In this document: positions 1 through 5,478 of the stretch, piece after piece
How positions within the stretch are numbered: the stretch's first letter is position 1
How the letters are laid out: every line of letters begins with the position of its first letter
Source of the DNA: SAR202 cluster bacterium
Lineage (GTDB): Bacteria; Chloroflexota; Dehalococcoidia; UBA3495
Length of the DNA: 6,218 nt
Assembly: GCA_009392775.1 (NCBI GenBank)
Contig: VFFT01000129.1
Span: 1-6,218 of the forward strand
Reading direction: 5' to 3'
Program-made: the position numbers and the translations under genes
Notes under the pieces: generated by a model
Told to the model about the DNA's origin: nothing
Databases searched by the model: none
Seen by the model: only the letters and a program-made list of their open reading frames with translations

Positions 1-397
1 TCACAAGCACATCTTCCAATACTGATATGGGAGTGGCAGGATTAATCGCAACTCCGACTTTAGCTCCCAGACTTTTTACATAGTCAACGCTACGATGCAG
101 ATGCTTACAAGCCTCTACATGCAAGATAACCTCATCTGTTGGATCTTTGACAAAAGCAGGCAAGAAATAATCAGGGTTCTCTATCATCAAATGTATGTTT
201 AATGGCAAATCTGTAGCTGCACGAACAGCATTGATAATTGGCTCGCCGAAAGAGATATTCGGCACAAAATGCCCATCCATTACATCCACATGAATCATAT
301 CAGCACCAGCATCGGTGGCGTCTCTAACCTGGCTAGCGAGATTCCCGAAATCGGCAGATAATACCGAAGGCGCGATTTTAATAGAAGAATCACTCAT
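1..397 (-). CDS. rpe: Ribulose-phosphate 3-epimerase, partial (3' end beyond the window)
   Basis: This enzyme interconverts D-ribulose 5-phosphate and D-xylulose 5-phosphate in the cytosolic pentose phosphate pathway (and in the Calvin cycle where present). The first 132 codons are in the window; family members are usually about 215-230 residues, so roughly the last 85-95 residues are missing. Visible hallmarks are the N-terminal APSVLSADF strand (residues 9-17), the HVDVMDG motif (36-42) holding metal ligand H36 and catalytic/ligand D38, and NIHLMI (67-72) with metal ligand H69. The second catalytic Asp and the phosphate-binding Gly motifs lie in the missing part. The chosen ATG overlaps the end of argH (shared bases ATGAGTGA, 390-397), and no Shine-Dalgarno is visible before it, so translation is probably coupled to argH. 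Recognition is by direct translation and is strong; nothing suggests a pseudogene in the visible part. Confidence 0.95.
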   Translation of the reverse strand, partial: MSDSSIKIAPSVLSADFGNLASQVRDATDAGADMIHVDVMDGHFVPNISFGEPIINAVRAATDLPLNIHLMIENPDYFLPAFVKDPTDEVILHVEACKHLHRSVDYVKSLGAKVGVAINPATPISVLEDVLV

Positions 398-1739
398 TGC
401 AAATACCATTTTTAAGTATACCCGTAGCTTCTTCTAACCCTGCTAATACACGATCTGGAGCAGTCCCGCCATATACACTTCTAGCACTAACCGAAGACTC
501 CGCAGTAATGTCATAAACACTCTCATCAAAAGATGCCGAGAATTCCCGGTATTTATCTATAGGCAAGGACTGAAGATCGGTAGTATTTTCCTCACAATAC
601 ATGCATAAAGCCCGTACTATCCCATGTGCTTCACGGAAGGGTACTCCGCGAACGACTAAATAATCTGCAAGGTCAGTAGCTAACATGTAGCTTTCTGAAG
701 ACAGTCCAGCCACTCTACCAGAATACAACGTCAATCCATTCATCATTTGTGAATACACATTTAGTGTCGAAGTAATAGTGTCTATGGTATCGAACAGACC
801 TTCCTTGTCCTCTTGAAGATCTCGGTTATAAGTTAGCGGCAATCCTTTCATGATAGTCAGTATTCCCATAAGATTTCCGTATACCCTACCGGTCTTGCCT
901 CTGGCCAGTTCAGCGAAATCCGGATTTCTCTTCTGTGGCATTATGCTACTACCGGTTGTAAATTCATCGGATAGACTTATGAATCCAAACTCGCGACTAG
1001 ACCACAAAATGACTTCTTCGGACATACGTGAAACATGCATCATTAATATAGATGCTGCAGAATGAAATTCGATCAAAAAATCGCGATCAGACACTGCATC
1101 CATACTATTTGGAGTAATACTCCTGAACCCTAACTCATCAGCTATAAAATCTCGATCAACATCGTAAGGTACACCTGCTAGGGCACCACTCCCTAGAGGC
1201 AAAACATCTGCCCTAGAGTAACAATCTTTAAACCTAGATATATCTCTTTGTAGCATATGAAAATAAGCCAACATATGATGTGCAAATAAAACCGGCTGCG
1301 CTCGCTGCAGGTGTGTATATCCAGGCATTATCACATCGCTGTATTTGCCACCCAAGTCCACTAGAGATTGCTGAACTTGTTTTATACCATCAACAATGCT
1401 AGTTATGGCATCTTTAAGATACATTCTTATATCTACTGAGATTTGATCATTGCGAGATCTACCAGTGTGAAGGCGTCCAGCTACTGCCCCTATCAACTCG
1501 AAAAGACGACGCTCTATATTCATGTGAATATCTTCGAGTGTGGCGTCCCAAGTGAATGCGCCTGACGCTATTTCAGACCTTATATGACTGAGGCCTTCTA
1601 TGATCTTTGTAGAATCCTTCTCATCTATTATCTCCTGACGAGCCAGCATCTTAGCATGAGCTATTGATCCAGCTATGTCTTGAATATATAGCCGCTGATC
1701 ATAATGAGTGGAAACCGTGTAATTATTGATGTCCGACAT
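390..1739 (-). CDS. argH: Argininosuccinate lyase
   Basis: This enzyme catalyses the last step of arginine synthesis, cleaving argininosuccinate to arginine and fumarate, as a cytosolic homotetramer of the fumarase/aspartase superfamily. At 449 residues it is slightly shorter than the usual ~460. Conserved blocks are all present: DIAGSIAHAKML (21-32), HTGRSRNDQ (91-99), GYTHLQRAQP (140-149) with catalytic-region His143, the superfamily signature GSSIMPQKRNP (263-273) with the mobile-loop serines, and the C-terminal SVYGGTAPDRV (421-431). The N-terminus is unusual: the conserved WGGRF-type segment that normally begins the protein is absent and the chain enters the family alignment at about YTVS (7-10). 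An in-frame TAA four codons before this ATG rules out a simple upstream extension. A weak AGG lies about 12 nt upstream. It overlaps rpe by 8 bp and is not next to argG here. Identity is certain; the start is less so. Confidence 0.96.
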   Translation of the reverse strand: MSDINNYTVSTHYDQRLYIQDIAGSIAHAKMLARQEIIDEKDSTKIIEGLSHIRSEIASGAFTWDATLEDIHMNIERRLFELIGAVAGRLHTGRSRNDQISVDIRMYLKDAITSIVDGIKQVQQSLVDLGGKYSDVIMPGYTHLQRAQPVLFAHHMLAYFHMLQRDISRFKDCYSRADVLPLGSGALAGVPYDVDRDFIADELGFRSITPNSMDAVSDRDFLIEFHSAASILMMHVSRMSEEVILWSSREFGFISLSDEFTTGSSIMPQKRNPDFAELARGKTGRVYGNLMGILTIMKGLPLTYNRDLQEDKEGLFDTIDTITSTLNVYSQMMNGLTLYSGRVAGLSSESYMLATDLADYLVVRGVPFREAHGIVRALCMYCEENTTDLQSLPIDKYREFSASFDESVYDITAESSVSARSVYGGTAPDRVLAGLEEATGILKNGICNE

Positions 1740-1755
1740 TATGTTAAGTTACCTA

Positions 1756-1779
1756 TTTACCCCGAAAAATGTCATTTTA
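1756..1779 (-). other. Possible short ORF or decayed argH N-terminus directly upstream of argH
   Basis: An ATG twelve codons before the argH start, in the same frame, reads MTFFGVNR (1756-1779); the following TAA occupies 1753-1755 and three more codons lead to the argH ATG. A weak GGA lies 6 nt before this upstream ATG. In typical ArgH proteins the WGGRF segment begins about residue 4 and lies about 11 residues before the F..S motif. The spacing here is the same if the stop is read through, and FFG lies where LWG is expected. It could be a leader ORF allowing reinitiation at argH, a remnant of the original N-terminus ended by a nonsense or frameshift change, a sequencing error, or chance. 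Confidence 0.25.
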
Positions 1780-1791
1780 AATCCGTGCTCA

Positions 1792-1800
1792 AGTATATCA
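1792..1800 (-). promoter_or_regulatory. Candidate extended -10 promoter for argH-rpe
   Basis: On the minus strand the sequence TGATATACT reads as an extended -10 element (TG, one base, then TATACT, five of six matches to the consensus). No good -35 lies at the usual distance, which is tolerated by extended -10 promoters. Transcription would start near 1785, giving argH a leader of about 45 nt. A 12-bp imperfect palindrome (GCAGT-TC-ACTGC, 1805-1816) sits just upstream, between the -10 and the expected -35 position. This is inferred from pattern only. Confidence 0.35.
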
Positions 1801-1844
1801 CGCTGCAGTTCACTGCCGTTCCACTACTATATGCGAATGCTCAT

Positions 1845-2660
1845 TCAAGATTGAAGGAACTCAAAGCTATGTTCAAGGTTATCAAAAACATTTTCGTGAG
1901 ACGGAATTTCCATAATAGCTGCTCCCGAATATCCTTTTTCTTCCAAGATAGTCAACATTTTTTTACAATCCAGGTCACCTGTATCAACAGAGTGATATGC
2001 TTTCCCTCGACGAGCTTGTTTGAAATGAACTATCTTGATCATATCTAGTGGCAATGCATCCAACTCTAAGAGTGGATCACTATCAGGAAGTCGTCTTAAC
2101 TGATTTGTAGGATCTGGGCACAATCCAATATACGTTGCTTCCTCAGATGGCAGTCGTGATCGTATAGCATCTACTAGTATTTGCATACTATGTATTGATT
2201 GACCGGAATTTTCCATTGATAGCACAACGCCCTGGGATGCGGCTTCCCTTGTTAGATCGACTAACCCAAAAGCTTCTTCTGGTATATCATCTTCCGATTC
2301 CCATGGATCACTTGATGCGTTAGGGTCAACCGTCCTTAAATGAGGAAAATCTCTGCCAACGATCTTCGCCGCTTTCAGACATTCCTGAAATAAATCACCA
2401 GAAGGATCAATGAGTGTGGTGACACATGGCAACGCTACTGCCAAATCAAATGCCATATCAGGAAAGCCAGAGACCAATGATTCTATTTTATTTATATCCG
2501 GTCTCCAGTCATTACCTTCCCCAGATTCATAATCCCCGAGGCAAGTTTGTCGAAGCTCAACATGTTTAGACCCCCTCTGTTTTGCTAGATTAATCAGGTC
2601 CGACAGGTCAGTCCCGTCCAATTGCAATCGCCATGAATTACTTATAGCTCCAAATAACAT
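1845..2660 (-). CDS. Xylose isomerase-like TIM-barrel protein (sugar phosphate isomerase/epimerase family)
   Basis: This protein belongs to the AP endonuclease 2/xylose isomerase-like TIM-barrel superfamily (PF01261 type), whose members isomerise or epimerise sugars, keto-sugars, inositols or hydroxypyruvate, usually with one divalent metal. It has 271 residues, a normal length. The barrel starts at once (FGAISNSWRLQ, 3-13) and carries a plausible metal set: E150 in SMENSG, D183 in CPDPTN, H212 in VHFKQ and E251 in IMEIP, with a late DTGDLD segment (226-231). An upstream ATG (2714) would add 18 residues, but the ATG at 2660 has a perfect GGAGG seven bases before it and begins directly at the first barrel strand, so it is chosen. 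No signal peptide is seen, so it is probably cytosolic. It is divergent from the pterin dehydratase gene and 105 bp from argH. The substrate cannot be assigned; the class is secure. Confidence 0.85.
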   Translation of the reverse strand: MLFGAISNSWRLQLDGTDLSDLINLAKQRGSKHVELRQTCLGDYESGEGNDWRPDINKIESLVSGFPDMAFDLAVALPCVTTLIDPSGDLFQECLKAAKIVGRDFPHLRTVDPNASSDPWESEDDIPEEAFGLVDLTREAASQGVVLSMENSGQSIHSMQILVDAIRSRLPSEEATYIGLCPDPTNQLRRLPDSDPLLELDALPLDMIKIVHFKQARRGKAYHSVDTGDLDCKKMLTILEEKGYSGAAIMEIPSHENVFDNLEHSFEFLQS

Positions 2661-2667
2661 ATTGAAA

Positions 2668-2672
2668 CCTCC
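2668..2672 (-). promoter_or_regulatory. Ribosome binding site deciding the start of the TIM-barrel gene
   Basis: GGAGG on the minus strand lies seven bases before the ATG at 2660 (spacer TTTCAAT). It is ideally placed for that codon and lies inside the longer reading frame that begins at 2714, which argues against the longer form. Confidence 0.85.
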
Positions 2673-2696
2673 ACAGACTAGTTTGACACTCAACAG

Positions 2697-2725
2697 AATA
2701 TACTCTTCCGTCAACTGTCCAGCAA
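2697..2725 (-). promoter_or_regulatory. Candidate sigma-70-type promoter for the TIM-barrel gene
   Basis: On the minus strand TTGCTG (2720-2725) and TATATT (2697-2702) are 17 bp apart, a standard spacing. The -10 matches the consensus at five of six positions and the -35 keeps TTG. The start would fall near 2690, about 30 nt before the chosen ATG and downstream of the alternative ATG at 2714, which further supports the short start. Pattern-based inference. Confidence 0.4.
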
Positions 2726-2748
2726 GCGCACAACTACATATGCTCGTC

Positions 2749-2757
2749 TGTTAGAAT
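2749..2757 (+). promoter_or_regulatory. Candidate extended -10 promoter for the pterin dehydratase gene
   Basis: TGTTAGAAT reads as TG, one base, then TAGAAT (five of six matches to TATAAT). The expected -35 window (about 2729-2734) has no good hexamer, compatible with an extended -10 promoter. Transcription would start near 2764, leaving a leader of about 25 nt that holds the Shine-Dalgarno. It is back to back with the promoter of the divergent TIM-barrel gene. Confidence 0.4.
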
Positions 2758-2775
2758 AAGCAAAATTGGATTTCG

Positions 2776-2780
2776 AGAGG
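2776..2780 (+). promoter_or_regulatory. Ribosome binding site deciding the start of the pterin dehydratase gene
   Basis: AGAGG ends eight bases before the ATG at 2789. An in-frame GTG at 2780 overlaps this motif and has no Shine-Dalgarno of its own, so the ATG at 2789 is preferred. A later ATG at 2810 also lacks a Shine-Dalgarno. Confidence 0.7.
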
Positions 2781-2788
2781 TGTTTCAC

Positions 2789-3145
2789 ATGACATCATCA
2801 TTATCGAACATGAAATGTTCCGCATGTAGAAGGGATTCTCCTCACGTCTCTGAATCAGAAATAGCAGATATGAAACCTTCTATACCTGATTGGAATCTCA
2901 TTGACGAATCGAGTGTCCCCAAACTAGACAAGGAATTCAAATTCAAAGATTTTGAAACAGCGTTAATATTTACGAATGCAATAGGATCCCTAGCCGAAGA
3001 ACAAGGCCACCATCCAAAAATAACAACTGAATGGGGAAAAGTATCAGTATGTTGGTGGACTCATAAAATAAGAAACTTACATAAGAATGATTTTATAATG
3101 GCCGCCAAAACTGACGTTCTTTACACTAAACTCGAAAACTCTTAA
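2789..3145 (+). CDS. Pterin-4a-carbinolamine dehydratase (4a-hydroxytetrahydrobiopterin dehydratase)
   Basis: The PCD/DCoH family (PF01329) dehydrates 4a-hydroxytetrahydropterin to quinonoid dihydropterin, recycling the cofactor of aromatic amino acid hydroxylases; in bacteria lacking such hydroxylases, links to molybdopterin metabolism have been proposed. From the chosen ATG the protein has 118 residues. The family motif is complete: E70, H74-H75-P76, W82, T91-H92 and D101, giving the three active-site histidines expected from the mammalian enzyme (H74, H75, H92). The core (about 33-115) follows an N-terminal extension with a CxxC pair (C10, C13) and a SESEIADM stretch that resembles the C-x-x-C...PPL...E leader seen on many bacterial homologues, though the usual GG-PPL is replaced here by RRDSPHV. 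No pterin-dependent hydroxylase is in the window. It converges on the PIG-L gene, separated by 9 bp with no hairpin between them. The symbol phhB is withheld because no phenylalanine hydroxylase partner is seen. Confidence 0.9.
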   Translation: MTSSLSNMKCSACRRDSPHVSESEIADMKPSIPDWNLIDESSVPKLDKEFKFKDFETALIFTNAIGSLAEEQGHHPKITTEWGKVSVCWWTHKIRNLHKNDFIMAAKTDVLYTKLENS

Positions 3146-3154
3146 CGCCTAACA

Positions 3155-3898
3155 TCACAGAGTGAATATCCGGTCTGTAGAACTCAGATTAAAATTTATC
3201 CTGCGAAAACTCTCAGCATGGTTAAGTCCTACTAGCTTACCCTGGTCATGAGTCCTATTCCGAATACGTTCCAGGCGTTCTTCATGTGTACTAGACACCA
3301 TCTGGCTCACATGTGCAGTGAGTGATTCGGCTTTAACTTCCAAATACTCTTCAACGTCTATAAACACATCCGGAAATTCGGATCCCCAGAGAAATGCTTG
3401 ATCTACTTTATGAGGGGTCAGTCCTTCAAGATCAAAATGTTCGGGAAATTGCAAATAACTCCACGCATAGCTACAAGCAGCATCTATTGCTGTTTGACCG
3501 CTCATACGATGATCTCGGTGGGTATGAGTTGTACTACGGTAAGGATCTATACAGAATATTACTTGAGGGCGATGCCTACGTATTTCTTGGACTAGTTCCC
3601 CACAGAATTCTTGATCATTTTCCAGTCCGCCGTCGGGATGACGAAGAAATACTACGTCCTGTACTCCCAATAAGTCTGAAGCGTTCTGCTGCTCTACCTC
3701 ACGTATAGACGCTAACATCTCTGGACTGATATTTCTATCACCCGTACCTTTATCACCATTAGTGCAAAGCACTACCACAACTTGCGTCTGATATTCCTTC
3801 ACCCATTTCGCCATGGTCGCTCCACATCCGCCTTCAGCGTCATCAGGGTGAGGAGTCACTACCATAATACGTTCAGGAGCTTTTTCAATAATTTCCAT
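3155..3898 (-). CDS. PIG-L/LmbE-family zinc-dependent deacetylase
   Basis: PIG-L family proteins (PF02585) are zinc amidases that remove acetyl or similar groups from N-acetylglucosaminyl compounds, including MshB (mycothiol), BshB (bacillithiol) and GlcNAc-PI deacetylase. At 247 residues the length is typical. The fold begins with VVTPHPDDAE (13-22), giving zinc ligands H17 and D20 and catalytic base D19. A CTNGDKGTGDR stretch (45-55) and RHPDGGL (86-92) follow, and HTHRDHR (125-131) supplies third ligand H130 and H127. All catalytic positions are intact. The whole pattern (CTNGDKG, FLRHPDGGLE, DPYR) is the form I associate with Chloroflexota/Dehalococcoidia paralogues of unknown substrate. 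No mycothiol or bacillithiol genes are nearby. The Shine-Dalgarno is poor (AGAGG about 13 nt before the ATG), but the next in-frame ATG (Met12) has none. The upstream hairpin isolates it from the aldehyde dehydrogenase transcript. Family certain, substrate unknown. Confidence 0.9.
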   Translation of the reverse strand: MEIIEKAPERIMVVTPHPDDAEGGCGATMAKWVKEYQTQVVVVLCTNGDKGTGDRNISPEMLASIREVEQQNASDLLGVQDVVFLRHPDGGLENDQEFCGELVQEIRRHRPQVIFCIDPYRSTTHTHRDHRMSGQTAIDAACSYAWSYLQFPEHFDLEGLTPHKVDQAFLWGSEFPDVFIDVEEYLEVKAESLTAHVSQMVSSTHEERLERIRNRTHDQGKLVGLNHAESFRRINFNLSSTDRIFTL

Positions 3899-3948
3899 CG
3901 ATGATACTATGCCTCTAACTAAGTTTCACATGATTAAAAATGTTGGCC

Positions 3949-3992
3949 ACAAAATATAAGGAACCCTCCAAAAAGGGTTCCTTATATTTTGT
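3949..3992 (-). terminator. Perfect 19-bp hairpin, probable intrinsic terminator of the aldehyde dehydrogenase transcript
   Basis: The arms ACAAAATATAAGGAACCCT (3949-3967) and its exact reverse complement (3974-3992) enclose a 6-nt loop (3968-3973). The aldehyde dehydrogenase gene ends at 4010 on the minus strand, so the hairpin starts 17 bases after its stop codon. Read as RNA from that strand, the GC-rich core AAGGAACCCT/AGGGTTCCTT is followed by AUAUUUUGU, a U-rich tail. By symmetry the same structure could terminate in both directions, but no plus-strand gene reads into it. The AT-rich outer arms pair with each other, which is common in bidirectional terminators. Confidence 0.85.
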
Positions 3993-4009
3993 ATATGATT
4001 CTACTATCT

Positions 4010-5422
4010 CTACATATGGAAAACTACCATCTTAAGTTCCGTCATCTCTTCGACAGCATACCCAGGCCCTTCCTTGCCCATACCACTGTCCTTCAGCCCA
4101 CCATACGGCATGAGATCAGCACGCCATTGTGGAGACGAATTTATGTGGAGATTACCGGACTCAACTTCTCGAGCAAACCTCATTGCCCAGTCCACATTTT
4201 GCGTAAATATGCCAGCAGCAAGTCCAAAACGAGAATCATTAGCCATATTGATCGCTTCGTCGATATTATTGAAGGAACTTACTGCTACCGCAGGTCCGAA
4301 CAACTCCTCTCTAGATACGCGCATATCTGGTTTCACATCTGCAACTACCGTAGGAGCATGAAGAGTACCTTCCCTGTCTCCACCTGCTATTATACGAGCT
4401 CCTTGCCCAACCGCCTCAGCAATCCAACTACCTACACGTTCAGAATCTGATTCTCTTATCATAGGACCCATCTTGGTCGCATTGTCCATCGGATTCCCTG
4501 CAACGAATGCGTCGGTAGGTGCAACCAAAGCATCAAGAAAATCAGAATAGATATTTTGATCAGCAAAAACACGTTGCGTGGAAATACAAACCTGCCCGGC
4601 ATTTGCGAAACCGCTGGCAACTGTTGCAGCTGCAACCTTTTCTATGTCAGCATCAGACATAACTATCAGCGGACTATTGGAACCTAATTCCATAGTAACC
4701 TTTTTTATACCTGCGTTGCGACATATTTGGTCGCCTACTTCCATACTCCCTGTAAAGGTAATTTTCCTAACTCGCTTGTCACCTGTTATAGCATCCCCGA
4801 TTTCTGCCCCAGAACCAGTAACACATTGAATCGCCTCTGGAGGCAAACCAGCATCAAGCAAGATTTCAGTAAGCTTTAGTGCGGACAAAGGAGTATCACC
4901 CGCCGGCTTAAGTACTACCGCATTACCAGCAGCTAAAGCAGGCCCAACTTTATGACATACTAAGTTAAGAGGAAAGTTAAATGGGCTGATTGCAGCAACT
5001 ATACCTACCGGGACTCTTATGGTAAAACCAAATTGGCTCGTGATACCCGGCGCGCCATCTAAAGGAACAGTTTCGCCATGTAATCGTTTAGCTTCCTCTG
5101 AAGATAGTGTGATTGTCTGAATCGCTCTCTGGACCTCAGCCCTACCCTCAGCTATAACTTTGCCTTCTTCATTGGTTATAGTTTTAGCCAGATCCTCTGA
5201 TCTTTCTGCCATCAAATCAGCAGTCCTTCGAAGTATTGCATATCGTTCATAAGCCGGCATTTTTCCCATTACACCAGCACCACGTGCAGCACTATTTATT
5301 GCTAGTTCAACATCTGCAGCACTACCTTTGGGTACAGTATCAACGATAGATTGATCAAAAGGATTCAGAACCAGCATTGTATTGTCCCTATCTACCCATT
5401 GACCAGCTATATACATTTTCAT
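4010..5422 (-). CDS. NAD(P)+-dependent aldehyde dehydrogenase, lactaldehyde/phosphonoacetaldehyde/GapN-like branch
   Basis: This protein oxidises an aldehyde to a carboxylate with NAD(P)+ (PF00171 superfamily). The 470 residues are a full-length, cytosolic subunit. Catalytic elements are intact: N149 in SPFNFP, K172 in LKPAG, FTGS (223-226) of the cofactor site, general base E245 in MELGSNSP, nucleophile C279 in GQVCIS, and E373 in EELFGP. The C-terminal PYGGLKDSGMGKEG and AVEEMTELK resemble archaeal lactaldehyde dehydrogenase and phosphonoacetaldehyde dehydrogenases. The residue aligned to the NAD-selecting Glu of ALDH2 appears to be G175, so NADP+ use is possible. The usual ELGG is ELGS. 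It starts at an ATG preceded by a very strong GGGGGGAGAG, and follows the unknown 182-residue gene by 56 bp on the same strand; a shared transcript is plausible. The exact substrate is not deducible; lactaldehyde, glyceraldehyde-3-phosphate or a related short aldehyde are candidates. Confidence 0.92.
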   Translation of the reverse strand: MKMYIAGQWVDRDNTMLVLNPFDQSIVDTVPKGSAADVELAINSAARGAGVMGKMPAYERYAILRRTADLMAERSEDLAKTITNEEGKVIAEGRAEVQRAIQTITLSSEEAKRLHGETVPLDGAPGITSQFGFTIRVPVGIVAAISPFNFPLNLVCHKVGPALAAGNAVVLKPAGDTPLSALKLTEILLDAGLPPEAIQCVTGSGAEIGDAITGDKRVRKITFTGSMEVGDQICRNAGIKKVTMELGSNSPLIVMSDADIEKVAAATVASGFANAGQVCISTQRVFADQNIYSDFLDALVAPTDAFVAGNPMDNATKMGPMIRESDSERVGSWIAEAVGQGARIIAGGDREGTLHAPTVVADVKPDMRVSREELFGPAVAVSSFNNIDEAINMANDSRFGLAAGIFTQNVDWAMRFAREVESGNLHINSSPQWRADLMPYGGLKDSGMGKEGPGYAVEEMTELKMVVFHM

Positions 5423-5426
5423 GTTG

Positions 5427-5436
5427 CTCTCCCCCC
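5427..5436 (-). promoter_or_regulatory. Strong ribosome binding site of the aldehyde dehydrogenase gene
   Basis: GGGGGGAGAG lies four bases before the ATG at 5422, with its GGAG core at optimal distance. A run of six G is richer than the other Shine-Dalgarno sites here and is the strongest initiation signal in the window, suggesting high translation. Confidence 0.75.
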
Positions 5437-5478
5437 AACTGTCTAATGTAGTATCAACTTAGAATGAGAAGTGTATAC

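Noticed and set aside
1704..2048. 114-codon plus-strand ORF spanning the argH start and the end of the TIM-barrel gene
   Set aside because: It is antisense to two clearly recognised genes, its translation has no family character, and it has no convincing ribosome binding site.
3394..3708. Plus-strand ORFs inside the PIG-L gene
   Set aside because: They lie fully antisense to a gene with intact catalytic motifs and show no independent start signal.
3899..3948. A promoter for the PIG-L gene between the hairpin and its ATG
   Set aside because: The region is AT-rich but no -35/-10 pair with acceptable spacing was found, so none is called.
3989..4450. 153-codon plus-strand ORF antisense to the aldehyde dehydrogenase
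   Set aside because: It is a shadow of a well-conserved coding frame; the translation is rich in H, R, Y, S and T as expected from an antisense frame.
5423..5478. A separate promoter for the aldehyde dehydrogenase in the 56-bp gap
   Set aside because: GATACT and TACATT words occur, but no -35 at suitable spacing; cotranscription with the upstream gene is equally likely.
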